Of a stretch of DNA of 64,000 bases, positions 27,783 through 37,070 are shown piece by piece. Both the position numbers and the translations under genes were made by a program. Origin of the DNA: Acidimicrobiales bacterium (GTDB lineage Bacteria > Actinomycetota > Acidimicrobiia > Acidimicrobiales > Iamiaceae); NCBI GenBank assembly GCA_035547835.1, contig DASZTW010000015.1, positions 62,001-126,000 of the forward strand, in the 5' to 3' direction. Within the stretch, counting starts at the first letter, position 1. Every line of letters begins with the position of its first letter. Under the pieces are notes generated by a model. The model saw only the letters and a program-made list of their open reading frames with translations. It ran no database searches and was not told the DNA's origin.

Positions 27783-28163
27783 TCAGCGGTATTGGGTGGC
27801 CGCCATGATGGCGCCGAACACACAAGCCAGCGACCCGCCCAGCCACCACCAGCTCGGCGCGCCGGGCAGCACGCTCAGGTAGTTGAGGAACACGCCGATC
27901 ACGCCGAGCGCCATCAGTCCGAAGAAGGCGTAGGGCACCCACTTGGGTGTGAACTTGGCGGCCGTCGGCACCGGCGGGGTGTACCGGGAGCTCGCCTCGG
28001 CCCGCTTGCCGGCACCGTGGGAGTGGGTGGCGGCGCGGCTGCCCTTCGGGGCGGGACGGGTGCCTTTCGGGGTGACCCGGCCGCTCGGGGTGCGTGGCTT
28101 GGCCGCCGGTTTGGGCTTGGTCGACGTGCGGTTCGCCCGATTGCCCGACGGCTTCTTCGTCAC
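27783..28163 (-). CDS. crgA: Cell division protein CrgA
   Basis: A 126-residue septation protein of the actinobacterial CrgA (UPF0233) family. A long basic Lys/Pro/Arg N-tail (to about 65) precedes the conserved WVPYAFFGLMALGVIGVFLN and a second helix WWWLGGSLACVFGAIMAATQ. CrgA helps assemble the divisome and recruits PBPs and FtsI/CwsA in mycobacteria. Start GTG 28163 has AAGGGA about eight bases upstream. As in mycobacteria it sits next to the trpG/pabA-like and pknB genes. Confidence 0.92.
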   Translation of the reverse strand: MTKKPSGNRANRTSTKPKPAAKPRTPSGRVTPKGTRPAPKGSRAATHSHGAGKRAEASSRYTPPVPTAAKFTPKWVPYAFFGLMALGVIGVFLNYLSVLPGAPSWWWLGGSLACVFGAIMAATQYR

Positions 28164-28232
28164 AGCGCGGTCCCTTCGCTCCTCGAATCCGTTGCCGAGA
28201 CCCTACGACTCCCGAAGTAGCCTCGACACGCC

Positions 28233-28820
28233 ATGGCAGCCCGGATACTGGTGATCGACAACTACGACTCGTTCGTCTACAACCTCGTCCAGTACCTGGG
28301 CGAACTCGGCGCCGAGCCCCTGGTGCACCGCCACGACGCGCTCACGCTCGACGAGATCGAGGCGCTGGACCCCGATGGCGTGCTGATCTCGCCCGGCCCG
28401 GGCCGACCGGAGGACGCGGGCCTGTCGTGCGCCGTGATCGAGCGGTTCGCCGGTCGCCGCCCGGTGTTCGGGGTGTGCCTCGGCAACCAGGCGATCGGCC
28501 ACGTCTACGGCGGTGCGGTGGTGCGGGCACCAGAGGTCGTGCACGGCAAGACCTCGTTGATCACCCACGAGGGCCGCGGCGTCTTCGCCGGCCTGCCCAA
28601 CCCCCTCGAGGCCACCCGGTACCACTCCTTGGTGGTCGATCGGGCCTCGGTGCCCGACTGCCTCGAGGTCACCGCCGTCACCGACGACGGCTTGGTCATG
28701 GGCCTACGCCACCGCGAGTTCGACGTCGAGGGCGTGCAGTTTCACCCCGAGTCGATCCTCACCGTGTCCGGCCACGACCTCCTTCAGCGCTTCCTCGACC
28801 GCTGCGCCACCCCCGTCTGA
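28233..28820 (+). CDS. pabA: Glutamine amidotransferase subunit of anthranilate/aminodeoxychorismate synthase
   Basis: A 195-residue class I glutamine amidotransferase. The catalytic triad is visible: Cys in [11 protein letters not shown], His and Glu in [25 protein letters not shown] is the PabA/TrpG hallmark. It provides ammonia to TrpE or PabB; no synthase partner is in view, and such subunits may serve both. A TAGCCT element (28218-28223) would leave a three-base leader before ATG 28233. Mycobacterial trpG (Rv0013) occupies the same place beside crgA and pknB. Confidence 0.92.
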   Translation: MAARILVIDNYDSFVYNLVQYLGELGAEPLVHRHDALTLDEIEALDPDGVLISPGPGRPEDAGLSCAVIERFAGRRPVFGVCLGNQAIGHVYGGAVVRAPEVVHGKTSLITHEGRGVFAGLPNPLEATRYHSLVVDRASVPDCLEVTAVTDDGLVMGLRHREFDVEGVQFHPESILTVSGHDLLQRFLDRCATPV

Positions 28821-29008
28821 CCAGCCCCCGACTCCGCCCCCTGACCCTCCCGTGGGTCCTCTCCCTGACCCGTGGGGGGGTGGCGATGTGGCGGTTGGGT
28901 CGGCCGAGTCCCCCCGTTCGGCGTCGGTCGGTCGGTTCGAGACGCGCGATCGCCGGGGATCGCGGCCGCCGCTCGTCGGGAACCGCGAAACCCCGGCGTC
29001 GGGGGGAC
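28821..29008. other. Convergent intergenic region with nested inverted repeats
   Basis: This spacer separates pabA from hsp20. GAGTCCCCCCG at 28906-28916 is complementary to 29000-29010, at the hsp20 stop. Inside this span a smaller hairpin CGCGATC/GATCGCG (28945-28951 and 28958-28964) has a six-base loop. No promoter or ORF was convincing. It may end transcription from one or both sides. Confidence 0.45.
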
Positions 29009-29470
29009 TCAGTGCTTGATCGGGATCTGCTTGGGCTCGGGCGTCGCGGGGGTCGGTACCCGCACCTCGAGGATGCCGTCGTGGTACTGCGCCGAGATGT
29101 CGGACGGTGAGATCCCGTCCGGCATGGGCAGCGAGCGGTGGTACTCGCCGTACCGCAGCTCCTGTCGCACATAGCCGCGCTTTTCGGTCTTCTCCTCCTC
29201 GTGGCGTTCGGCGTCGATGTGGAGCATCCCGTTGGCCACGGTGAGCTCGACGTCCTTGTCGGGGTCGATGCCCGGAAGGTCCGCTCGTACCACCAGCGTC
29301 CCGTCCTCTTGGAACTCCTCTACTCGCAGCAGACGCTCGACGTCGTGCCACGAGGTATCCCAGGTGCGACGCCACGGCGCCGCCGTCCAGTTGCCGAACC
29401 ACTGGTCGAGGCGATCGAACATGTCTGCCGATTCGGGGAGCCGCTCTCGCTTGTTCAGGGCTTTCGTCAT
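29009..29470 (-). CDS. hsp20: Hsp20/alpha-crystallin small heat-shock protein
   Basis: A 153-residue ATP-independent chaperone. The alpha-crystallin domain runs from about residue 50 to 140 (LVVRADLPGIDPDKDVELTV, ELRYGEYHRSLPMPDGI, ILEVRVPTP), and the C-terminal IPI motif (KQIPIKH) for oligomer docking is present. ATG 29470 has GAGGAGGT just upstream. A palindromic GGGACCTTGGTCCC lies 80-93 bases before the start, matching the DosR/DevR box. In mycobacteria the Hsp20 gene hspX is a major DosR target, so oxygen- or NO-dependent control is inferred. Confidence 0.95.
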   Translation of the reverse strand: MTKALNKRERLPESADMFDRLDQWFGNWTAAPWRRTWDTSWHDVERLLRVEEFQEDGTLVVRADLPGIDPDKDVELTVANGMLHIDAERHEEEKTEKRGYVRQELRYGEYHRSLPMPDGISPSDISAQYHDGILEVRVPTPATPEPKQIPIKH

Positions 29471-29549
29471 TGCTGGTACCTCCTCGCCTTGGTCATCCGC
29501 CGGTCCCCTGCTTGTTGCCATGGTGCTGCTGGCGTCGACGACGTGACTA

Positions 29550-29563
29550 GGGACCTTGGTCCC
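29550..29563. promoter_or_regulatory. DosR/DevR-box-like palindrome upstream of hsp20
   Basis: GGGACCTTGGTCCC is a perfect palindrome and fits the core of the mycobacterial DosR consensus (GGGACTWWAGTCCC). It begins 80 bases upstream of the hsp20 ATG. A DosR-type regulator is encoded at 59663-60340. Confidence 0.7.
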
Positions 29564-29627
29564 GTTGTGCGCAAGAACCGGTCGGTTGCCCGACGCTCGG
29601 CCACAGCCGCGCCGCGCCGTCCCGCTG

Positions 29628-30140
29628 TCAGGACAGGTCGCGGTCGCGCTCGTCGCGGTCGCGTTCGCTCGACGGGTCGTCCGCGGGGCGCACGACCACC
29701 ACCGGGCATGTCGCGTGGTGCACGACGGCGGTGCTCACCGATCCGAGCATCATGCTGGCGAACCCGCCCCGGCCCCGGGAGCCGACCACGAGCATCCGGG
29801 CGCCCTTGGCAGCCTCGAGGAGCAGCAATGGCGGATAGCCCGGGTCGGTGAGAACACGCAGGCCAGGAGGGCGAGGCGCGCCCGCGAGGCACTCGTCGAG
29901 CAACGCGTCGACCCGCTCGCGAGCCACTGCGCTCAGACGCTCGCGGTCCTCGCGCCACTGCGTGTTGAAGCCCTCGGCCCACTCGCCGGGAATGGTCCAG
30001 GCGTGCACGACGTCGATGGGGTCGCCGCGCAGCGCGGCCTCCTCCAACGCGAAAGCGAGCGCCGCGCGGCCCCCGCCGGAATCGTCGACCCCCACCACGA
30101 TGGGGTGGCGGCGTTCGTCGTTGAACGCTTCTTCAGCCAT
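29628..30140 (-). CDS. Universal stress protein (UspA family), ATP-binding type
   Basis: A 170-residue single-domain Usp. IVVGVDDSGGGRAALAFALE opens the domain and the ATP-binding signature is VVGSRGRGGFASMMLGSVS with VVHHATCPVVVV. The extreme C-terminus is an Arg/Asp-rich tail. Start ATG 30140 has TTGGAGG close upstream. A DosR-box-like sequence lies 79-92 bases before the start, the same spacing as for hsp20. Several mycobacterial Usp genes are DosR-controlled, which supports the inference of shared regulation. Confidence 0.93.
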   Translation of the reverse strand: MAEEAFNDERRHPIVVGVDDSGGGRAALAFALEEAALRGDPIDVVHAWTIPGEWAEGFNTQWREDRERLSAVARERVDALLDECLAGAPRPPGLRVLTDPGYPPLLLLEAAKGARMLVVGSRGRGGFASMMLGSVSTAVVHHATCPVVVVRPADDPSSERDRDERDRDLS

Positions 30141-30218
30141 GTCGACCTCCAACTCGGGATCACCACCGACGGTCGGTGGCTCCGGCTCCAGTGAAACGGG
30201 GCGCTGCGCCCCAGGCCA

Positions 30219-30232
30219 GAGGCCAAAGTCCC
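30219..30232. promoter_or_regulatory. DosR/DevR-box-like sequence upstream of the universal stress gene
   Basis: Read on the minus strand the site is GGGACTTTGGCCTC, with the conserved GGGACT half and a partial second half. It begins 79 bases upstream of the Usp start. A 15-base odd palindrome (GGGGCGC T GCGCCCC, 30198-30212) lies beside it. Confidence 0.55.
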
Positions 30233-30299
30233 ACCGGTCTTCTCGCGGGCACCAACCCCTTCCGAGCCGGTCAGCAATCCGAGGCTGCCAGCCGCACCG

Positions 30300-32102
30300 C
30301 TAGGGGGTGGTGGTCGACGTGGTCGACGACGAGCCGGGGGTGGTGGTCGACGTGGTCGACGTGGTGGTGCTGCTGGTGGTTGTGGTGGGCTCGACGCCGT
30401 TGGAGATCACCACGACCACCGTCTCGCCGGGCTTGAGCTTGGTGCCGCCGGCGGGGTCGAGGCGGATCACCTTCCCTTGCGGCACGGTCGGGCTGTACTC
30501 GTAGTTGAGCTGCACGTGGTAGCCGGCGCTGGTCAGGGCGGACACGGCCGCGTCCTGGTCGCTGCCGACGGGGATGCTCGGCACCGTCTTGTTCGTGCCG
30601 GTCGAGTACGTCAACTTCACGGTGCCGCCCGGTGGGACGACGGAGCCGCTGGTGGGATCGACCGACATGACCACGTTGGCGTCGACCTCGTCGTTGGCTT
30701 GGCCGATCTGATCGATCTGATCGCTGCTGAGGCCGGCGGCCTCGAGGCGGTTCACGGCGTCGTCGAGGCTGAGGCCCTCGATGCCGTCAGGGATCTTGAT
30801 CTCATGCCCGGCGCTCACGACGAGCTTGATGCTCGACCCCTTGGCCACCGCCTTCCCGGTGGGCGGATCGGTCCGGATGACGAGGTCCTTGCCGACGCTG
30901 TCGTCGTACACGCGCTCGATGTCGGTGGCCACGGTGAAGCCGGCGTTCTTCAACTGGTTGGTGGCGGCCAGGATCGACTGCTTGCGCACGTCGGGCACCT
31001 TGACCTTGTCGCTGCCGCCGACGCCGAGGCTGCGGGCCAGCACGAACAGCCCCACGCCGAGCAGGGCCAGCAAGGCGATGGCCGCCACGAGGAACACCCC
31101 ACCACGCCGGCGCGGCGGCTCGTCGAACCGGTTGCTCGGCGGCAACATGGCGCCGTCGCCGGCCATCGTCGACGTGGCGGCGCGGGTGGCGCGGGTGGCG
31201 CCGACCCCGGCGACTGCGGCCGTCGCGCCGACCGGCGGGTCGAGGATGCCTTCGGCTTGGACGGGCCGGCCCTCGCGGAAGCGGCGCAGGTCGGCACGCA
31301 GGTCTTCGGCGGAGGCGTAGCGGTTGGCCGGGTTCTTGGCCAGCAGCTTCATGGTGATCGCCTCGTACGCCGGCGGGATCGCCGTGTTCAGGTGGCGAGG
31401 CGGGACGGGCTGCTCCTGCACGTGCTTGTACGCGATCGCCACCGGCGAGTCGCCCTGGAAGGGTGGGCGGCCACACACCATCTCGTACATGACGACCCCG
31501 AGCGAGTACAGGTCGCTGCGAGGATCGACGGGGCGGCCCTGCGCCTGTTCTGGCGAGAAATAGGTGGCCGTGCCCATGACCGAGCCGGTCTGGGTGAGGT
31601 TGGCGTCGGCACCCGACGTCGTGGCGCGGGCGATGCCGAAGTCGGTGACCTTCACCACGCCGTCGCGGGAGATCAACACGTTGCCGGGTTTGACGTCGCG
31701 GTGCACGACGCCGTTGCGGTGGGCGAACCCGAGGGCCGCGCCCACGTCGGTCGCGATGTCGGCGGCGCGGTCGGGGTGGACCGTGCCTTCGGCCTTCAAG
31801 ATGTCGGCCAAGCTGCGCCCGTCGACGTACTCCATCACGATGAAGTGGGTGCCGGCCTCCTTCCCCCAGTCGTAGACACCCACGATGTTGGGGTGGTTGA
31901 GGTTGGCGGCAGCCTGGGCTTCCCGGCGGAAGCGCTCGACGAACGACTGGTCGGTGGCGAACTCCGGGACCAGGATCTTCACGGCGACCGGGCGCTCGAG
32001 GAGCTGGTCGCGGGCGAGGAACACTTCGGCCATGCCGCCCCGCGCGATGCGGCGATGCAGCTCGTAGCGTCCGCTGAGGACCACGGGGCCCTGTTCCGAC
32101 AT
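30300..32102 (-). CDS. pknB: PASTA-domain serine/threonine protein kinase PknB
   Basis: A 600-residue membrane kinase that senses peptidoglycan fragments and controls growth. Kinase domain residues 12-275: ARGGMAEVFLARD, Lys42 in VAVKIL, HRDVKPGN, DFGIAR and GTATYFSPEQ. A basic/Pro juxtamembrane region, one TM helix (VFLVAAIALLALLGVGLFVL, about 345), then three PASTA repeats (about 370-570) and a Thr/Ser-rich tail of about 30 residues. Mycobacterial PknB has four PASTA repeats, so one is missing. A TAGGCT element gives a two-base leader before ATG 32102; the 150-base gap to pbpA suggests an additional internal promoter. Confidence 0.95.
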   Translation of the reverse strand: MSEQGPVVLSGRYELHRRIARGGMAEVFLARDQLLERPVAVKILVPEFATDQSFVERFRREAQAAANLNHPNIVGVYDWGKEAGTHFIVMEYVDGRSLADILKAEGTVHPDRAADIATDVGAALGFAHRNGVVHRDVKPGNVLISRDGVVKVTDFGIARATTSGADANLTQTGSVMGTATYFSPEQAQGRPVDPRSDLYSLGVVMYEMVCGRPPFQGDSPVAIAYKHVQEQPVPPRHLNTAIPPAYEAITMKLLAKNPANRYASAEDLRADLRRFREGRPVQAEGILDPPVGATAAVAGVGATRATRAATSTMAGDGAMLPPSNRFDEPPRRRGGVFLVAAIALLALLGVGLFVLARSLGVGGSDKVKVPDVRKQSILAATNQLKNAGFTVATDIERVYDDSVGKDLVIRTDPPTGKAVAKGSSIKLVVSAGHEIKIPDGIEGLSLDDAVNRLEAAGLSSDQIDQIGQANDEVDANVVMSVDPTSGSVVPPGGTVKLTYSTGTNKTVPSIPVGSDQDAAVSALTSAGYHVQLNYEYSPTVPQGKVIRLDPAGGTKLKPGETVVVVISNGVEPTTTTSSTTTSTTSTTTPGSSSTTSTTTP

Positions 32103-32252
32103 GGGGCTAGAGCCTAGAGGTCGACCCGACCGTGACCGGGGGCACGGGGTCGGGCGGGTCGCCGGCGGAGGGTGGTAGGTCGGTTGCGGATCTCGTCACG
32201 GCTCGGTCCGTGCAGTGGACGTTGACGGTGCCTGAGCGCACGTGACGGCTCA

Positions 32253-33806
32253 TCAGTGTCCTCCGCCCGGCTGGTTCTGGGCCGCGATCGCGGCGTTCAA
32301 CAAGGCGCTGGCCACCGGTCCGGCCACTGCCGCGCCGGTCGACTCGTTGCCGTGCCCGGGCACCCGCGGCACCACCACAGCCACCACCACGGTGGGCTCC
32401 TGGCCGGTCGGTCCCGCCCACGCCACCATCCACGCGTTGTTGGTGGCGGGGGTGGTGGCCACCTCGGCCGTGCCGGTCTTGGCGCCCACCGTGTAGCCGG
32501 GCACGTTGAACACGCCACGGGCGGTGCCGTGGTCGACCACGTTGATCATCGCCCCGCGCATGGTGGCCGCGGCCGATGGGCTGATCGCCTGCTTCCACAC
32601 GTGGTTCTCGTAGGTCTTCACCACGTTGCCTTGCTCGTCGATCACCTGGTTGAGCAAGTGGGGCGCCATGATCGCCCCGTTGTTCGCCACGCCCGCGGTG
32701 GCCAAGGCCATCTCCAGCGGGGTGGCGCGCACGTCGCCCTGGCCGATCGAGCCCTGGGCCAGCAGGGGCAACTGGTGGGCGAAGTCGGTCGGGAACACCG
32801 AGGTGGCGGCGTTCGGCAAATCGATCGGGGGCTGCTCGTTGAACCCGAACTTGTCGGCTCCCGCCACCATCAACGACGGCCCGATGGTCTCGAGGCCCAT
32901 CTGCGCGAACGACGAGTTGCACGACACAGCGAGGATGCGGAACAGCGTGCCGCCACACACCTCACCACCGAAGTTCGAGATCGCCAGGCCGTACGGCGGC
33001 TGATAGGCGCTCTCCGACGGGTAGCTCGGGTGGTCGGCGGTGACCTTCCCGGTGTCGACGCCGATCGACCCGGTCACCACCTTCATGGTGGAGCCAGGCG
33101 CGTACGTCTCGCGGTACGAGCGGGCCAACAGGGGCACTTGCGACGACCCGTCCAGCAGGTTCTTGGCGTACTGCGCCGTCTTGTGGTCGTGGCTCGACAG
33201 CGGGTTCGGGTCGAACGTCGGGTCGCTCCACAAGGCGAGGATCGCGCCGGTGCGAGGGTCGAGCGCCACCGCCGCGCCTTCGTGCAGGCCCCGCGCCGAC
33301 AGCGCCTGCTCGAGCGCCTGGCGGGCTTGGAGCTGCACGTCCTTGCGGATCGTGAGGGTCAGGTCGCCGGTGTGCTGGCGGGTGACGAACAAATCGGACA
33401 GCGAGTGGTACTGCTGCTTGGCGGTCTGCCCCGCGAGCTCGTCGTTGTAGTACTTCTCGAGACCCGTCGCGCCGAACGCGAAGTTGTAGTAGCCGGTGAT
33501 CGGCCCGAACAGGTCGCCTTCGGGGAACTCGCGCTGGTACTTGAACTGGTCCTTCACCGGCACCGACTTGGCGAGCACCACCCCGTCAGCCGTGGTGATC
33601 GAGCCGCGCGGCTGGCTGAAGTCGCGCACGATCGCCCGGTTGTTGGTGGGGTCCTTGTCGAGCCGCTTGCGACAGCCGGTCCTGGTCAGCGGCGTGGCGA
33701 TCCCGGGGCACGACATCTGGCCCACTTGCAGCAGGTTCATCTGCACGAACAGCGCCGCGAAGCAGAACATCAACGCCACCGCCAGGCGGCGGATGCGGCG
33801 GTTCAC
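32253..33806 (-). CDS. pbpA: Penicillin-binding protein (transpeptidase) PbpA
   Basis: A 517-residue class B PBP that crosslinks peptidoglycan outside the membrane. One N-terminal anchor (LAVALMFCFAALFVQMNLLQ) is followed by the dimerisation domain and the transpeptidase domain with SxxK in APGSTMKVV, SxN in VSCNSSFA and KTG in GAKTGTAEV. GTG 33806 overlaps the rodA stop (GTGA), matching the RodA-PBP functional pair that polymerises and crosslinks glycan. The order pbpA after rodA is conserved in mycobacteria. Confidence 0.93.
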   Translation of the reverse strand: MNRRIRRLAVALMFCFAALFVQMNLLQVGQMSCPGIATPLTRTGCRKRLDKDPTNNRAIVRDFSQPRGSITTADGVVLAKSVPVKDQFKYQREFPEGDLFGPITGYYNFAFGATGLEKYYNDELAGQTAKQQYHSLSDLFVTRQHTGDLTLTIRKDVQLQARQALEQALSARGLHEGAAVALDPRTGAILALWSDPTFDPNPLSSHDHKTAQYAKNLLDGSSQVPLLARSYRETYAPGSTMKVVTGSIGVDTGKVTADHPSYPSESAYQPPYGLAISNFGGEVCGGTLFRILAVSCNSSFAQMGLETIGPSLMVAGADKFGFNEQPPIDLPNAATSVFPTDFAHQLPLLAQGSIGQGDVRATPLEMALATAGVANNGAIMAPHLLNQVIDEQGNVVKTYENHVWKQAISPSAAATMRGAMINVVDHGTARGVFNVPGYTVGAKTGTAEVATTPATNNAWMVAWAGPTGQEPTVVVAVVVPRVPGHGNESTGAAVAGPVASALLNAAIAAQNQPGGGH

Positions 33807-35140
33807 GCGGCCACCCCCACCGGCGCTTGGCTGCGTGCCGCGGCCGGCGGCGTCGAGGCCTGAGCGTGCGAGATCCGGATCAGCAGGGCCAGCAGCACGT
33901 AGCTCGCCACCAGCGCGGAACCGCCGTAGGACACGAACGGCAGCGCCACACCGGTGAGCGGCAACAGGCGCGTGACGCCCGCCAGGATGAGGAACGTCTG
34001 GAAGCCGAGCAGCAACGTGAGCCCAGCCGCCATGAGCTTCTCGAACGGGTCGTGCGCCCGGGTGGCGATGCGCAGCCCGGCGCCGATGATCATCAGGTAC
34101 GCGACGATCAGCACCGTGACCCCGAGCAGCCCGAGTTCCTCGCCGAACGCCGCGAAGATGAAGTCGTTGTAGACGACCGGGATGTTCTGCGGCTTGCCCA
34201 GCCCGAGCCCGGTACCGGCCACGCCACCGGCCGCCATGGCGAACGCGCCTTGGACGATCTGGTACCCCTTCACGGTGGTCGACCCGTCGGCCAGGGTGAT
34301 CATCGTCCAGGGGTTCAGCCAGTCGGTGACCCGCTCGCGCACGTGCCCCATCGACCGGTACGCCAACGCCGCGCCGGCGGTGAGGAGCACCACACCGACG
34401 GCGAGGTAGCCGGCCCGCTCGGTCGAGATCCACAAGATCGCGATGAACAGTGTGAACAGGATCAGCGACTGGCCGAGGTCGCGCTGCACGAACAGCACAC
34501 CGAGGCACACCAGCCAGGCGATCAGCACCGGCCCGAGGTGCTTGGGGTCGGGCAGCAGCGGACGGGCGCGAGGCCACGTGGCCATCCCGAGCAGCTCGCG
34601 CTTTTCCACCAGGTAACCGGCGAAGAACACGACGAGGGCGATCTTGGCGAACTCGCCGGGTTGGAAGCTGAGCGGCCCGAGGTGGATCCACACCCGCGCA
34701 CCCTGGATGGTCTCCCCGATGCCGGGCACCAGCGGCAGGATCAACAACACCATGGCCAGCGCGCCGAGCGTGTACCGGTAGCGCTGGAGGTCGCGCACGC
34801 GGGGGACCAGCACGAGCGTCGCCACGAACGCCGCGATCGCGACGGCCGTCCAGGTGGCCTGCTGCACGGCGAGCTTGTGGTTGAGCCGCGAGATCATCAC
34901 GTAGCCGAGCCCGTTGAGCAGACCGGCGACGGGCAACAGGATCGGGTCGGCATCGTGGGCCAGGCGTCGCACAGCGATGTGGGCGAGCACGATCAAGGCG
35001 AACACCACCGCCAGGAACGGCCCGATGTTGGCGGGGAGCGTGGCCGTGCGACCGAGGCTCGCCAGGACGTAGGCCCCACCAGTGATCAGGCCGCTCAAGA
35101 TGATCAGGCCCAGTTCGGTGCGGCGTCGCAGCCGACCCAT
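33803..35140 (-). CDS. rodA: SEDS-family peptidoglycan polymerase RodA/FtsW
   Basis: A 445-residue polytopic glycosyltransferase that polymerises lipid II, with about 11-12 membrane segments. GARVWIHLGPLSFQPGEFAK, FVQRDLGQSLILF (the catalytic-loop Asp region) and FGEELGLLG plus LPFVSYGGSALV are SEDS signatures. It is coupled to PbpA by a four-base overlap. The 55-base gap after pstP keeps it in the same probable operon. Confidence 0.93.
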   Translation of the reverse strand: MGRLRRRTELGLIILSGLITGGAYVLASLGRTATLPANIGPFLAVVFALIVLAHIAVRRLAHDADPILLPVAGLLNGLGYVMISRLNHKLAVQQATWTAVAIAAFVATLVLVPRVRDLQRYRYTLGALAMVLLILPLVPGIGETIQGARVWIHLGPLSFQPGEFAKIALVVFFAGYLVEKRELLGMATWPRARPLLPDPKHLGPVLIAWLVCLGVLFVQRDLGQSLILFTLFIAILWISTERAGYLAVGVVLLTAGAALAYRSMGHVRERVTDWLNPWTMITLADGSTTVKGYQIVQGAFAMAAGGVAGTGLGLGKPQNIPVVYNDFIFAAFGEELGLLGVTVLIVAYLMIIGAGLRIATRAHDPFEKLMAAGLTLLLGFQTFLILAGVTRLLPLTGVALPFVSYGGSALVASYVLLALLIRISHAQASTPPAAARSQAPVGVAA

Positions 35141-35195
35141 CAGCGCATCCTCGTTCGTGCGCGGCGCCCACCCGGGTGGTGGCGCGGGCCGGTGG

Positions 35196-36569
35196 TCACG
35201 GGGCCTTGGTGGTCGTGGGAGCGGCGGTGGTGGGCGTGGCCGGCTCGGTCGTCGGCGCGGCGGTGGTGGAGCTGGGCTTGGGCAGCCCCTGAGCCGCAGC
35301 GATGCCCTCGAGGCGCCGTACGTAGCCGTGGGCGTCGCTCAGCGACGACGCACTGTGGCCCTTGCGCAGCTCGTCGCGGTATTGCGCCGGCATCTGCTCG
35401 AGGGTGACCCCGGTGTCCTCTGCGACGGTGGGGTCGAACCACAGCACGCCGCCGGGTTGGCCCTTGAAGATCGTGACCTCGTTGCCCTTGACGCCCACGA
35501 AGTACGTGCGGCGCGCGTACCAGCCGACCGCGCCCACCGCGGCGGCGAGCACGGCGAGCACGATCACCACGAACAGCGCGACTCGCCAGGTGAGCCGCCG
35601 GATGCGCGGCTCGGCGGGCTTGCCGGTCACCGCGGCGCGGCCGTCGGCAGCGCCGTCCGCGCCCGACTTGCCCGGCCCGGCCTTTGCGGTGGTGCCGAAC
35701 CCCGCGACGTCCTCCTCAGGAGTCAGCGCGGATCCGGCGGGGCCGGCGGCGGCAGCGACCTCGGTGCGGTCGCGTCGCTCGCCCCTGGCGGGCGCGTCGC
35801 CCGGAGCGGGCGACCCGGCCCCCACGACCTGGCCCTCGTCCGACCCGTCGCCATCGTGGATGTCGACCACGACGACGGTGATGTTGTCGCGCCCTCCGTG
35901 CTCATTGGCGAGGCGCACCAGCTCGCGGGAGGCCTCGTCGGGGTCGGCGAGGCGGCGCAGCGTGGCGGCGATGCGATCGGTGGACACCTCGTTGAACAAG
36001 CCGTCGGAGCACAGCAGGTAGCGGTCGCCGGTGACGGGTGCCAGCTCCACATGGTCGACCTCGACCTCAGGGTCGGTGCCGAGCGCCCGGGTGATGATGT
36101 TGCGGTGGGGGTGGACGGCGGCTTCCTGCTCAGTGAGACGGCCCTCGGCCCGCAGGTCCTCGACCAGACTGTGGTCGCGGGTGAGCTGCGACAGGTCGTC
36201 GGCGCGGTAGCGGTAGGCCCGCGAGTCACCGACGTTGATGATCATCACCTGGTCGGCACCGTCGTCGTCGACCACCAACGCCAGCGCGCACAACGTGGTG
36301 CCCATTCCCCGCACGTCGGGGTCGGCCACCGACCGGTCGAAGATCGCCCGGTTGGCTGCCTGCACCGCCGCCACCATGCCCGCGACGGTCGGCGTGGAGG
36401 CCTCGGCGCGGAACGTCTCGACGGCCATCGCCGAGGCGACCTCGCCACCCTGGTGGCCGCCCATGCCGTCGGCCACCCCAAACAGGTTGGGGGCCACCAA
36501 CTTCGCGTCCTGGTTGGTGGAACGCACTTGGCCGACGTCGGTGGACGCGCCCACCACGAACCGGGTCAC
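35196..36569 (-). CDS. pstP: PP2C-type Ser/Thr phosphatase PstP
   Basis: A 457-residue membrane phosphatase that reverses PknB phosphorylation. Metal-binding motifs are VADGMGGHQGGE, LLCSDGLFNEV and GGRDNITVVVV; the catalytic domain ends about residue 235. A long acidic/Pro/Ala linker leads to one TM helix (VALFVVIVLAVLAAAVGAVG) and an extracytoplasmic domain of about 110 residues that ends in a Thr/Pro-rich tail, as in PknB. GTG 36569 overlaps the fhaB stop (GTGA). Confidence 0.94.
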   Translation of the reverse strand: MTRFVVGASTDVGQVRSTNQDAKLVAPNLFGVADGMGGHQGGEVASAMAVETFRAEASTPTVAGMVAAVQAANRAIFDRSVADPDVRGMGTTLCALALVVDDDGADQVMIINVGDSRAYRYRADDLSQLTRDHSLVEDLRAEGRLTEQEAAVHPHRNIITRALGTDPEVEVDHVELAPVTGDRYLLCSDGLFNEVSTDRIAATLRRLADPDEASRELVRLANEHGGRDNITVVVVDIHDGDGSDEGQVVGAGSPAPGDAPARGERRDRTEVAAAAGPAGSALTPEEDVAGFGTTAKAGPGKSGADGAADGRAAVTGKPAEPRIRRLTWRVALFVVIVLAVLAAAVGAVGWYARRTYFVGVKGNEVTIFKGQPGGVLWFDPTVAEDTGVTLEQMPAQYRDELRKGHSASSLSDAHGYVRRLEGIAAAQGLPKPSSTTAAPTTEPATPTTAAPTTTKAP

Positions 36570-37015
36570 GACAGCTCCATGATCGTGTTGCCGATCTGCA
36601 GCAGGTCGCCGCGGGCGATGACCATCGGGCCGCGTACCTTCTGGCGGTTCAAGTAGGTGCCGTTGGTGGACCCGAGGTCCTCGACCAGGCACTGGCCGTC
36701 GCGGATGAAGACCCTCGCGTGGATCTGCGACGCGAACGTGTCGTCGAGCGTGATCCGGCAGCCCGCGGCACGCCCGACGGTGAGCTCGTCCGACAGCGGG
36801 AAGGTGCGCCCGCGCTGCTCGGCCGGTTCGACGATCCGCAAGTGCGGCGTGCCCCGCTCGCGCCGCGGGCGGCGCCGTTCACGGCCAGGCGCCTTGGGCG
36901 CGGCGACGACCGGACCCTTCACCTCGGTCCACACGGCCCGCAGCACCCGCAGGAAGAACAGGTACAGCAGAGCCAGGAGACAGAGCTTGAGGATGTTGAG
37001 CAGTTGCTCGGACAT
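36566..37015 (-). CDS. fhaB: Membrane-anchored FHA-domain protein FhaB/FipA
   Basis: A 149-residue protein with one N-terminal helix (LKLCLLALLYLFFLRVLRAV), a basic linker and a C-terminal FHA domain that reads phosphothreonine (LTVGRAAGCRITL, SQIHARVFI, DLGSTNGTYLN). Mycobacterial FhaB links PknB signalling to division. It overlaps pstP by four bases and follows fhaA after 55 bases. Confidence 0.94.
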   Translation of the reverse strand: MSEQLLNILKLCLLALLYLFFLRVLRAVWTEVKGPVVAAPKAPGRERRRPRRERGTPHLRIVEPAEQRGRTFPLSDELTVGRAAGCRITLDDTFASQIHARVFIRDGQCLVEDLGSTNGTYLNRQKVRGPMVIARGDLLQIGNTIMELS

Positions 37016-37070
37016 TCCCGGCTGAGCCTAACGAATCCCGTGGTTGGGGCTGCTCCAGGAGACGCGGCGG

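Noticed and set aside
28930-28945. GGTTCGAGAC resembling a tRNA T-loop
   Set aside because: No acceptor, D-arm or anticodon stem can be formed around it. No tRNA or rRNA was found in the window.
30303-30400. Short tandem repeat that could suggest a minisatellite or CRISPR-like array
   Set aside because: It is the Thr/Ser codon repeat of the PknB C-terminal tail; units are short, in frame and lack spacers. No CRISPR array was seen elsewhere.
33807-35171. A merged frame upstream of pbpA
   Set aside because: This part overlaps rodA in another frame; the pbpA membrane anchor starts at GTG 33806 on the rodA stop.
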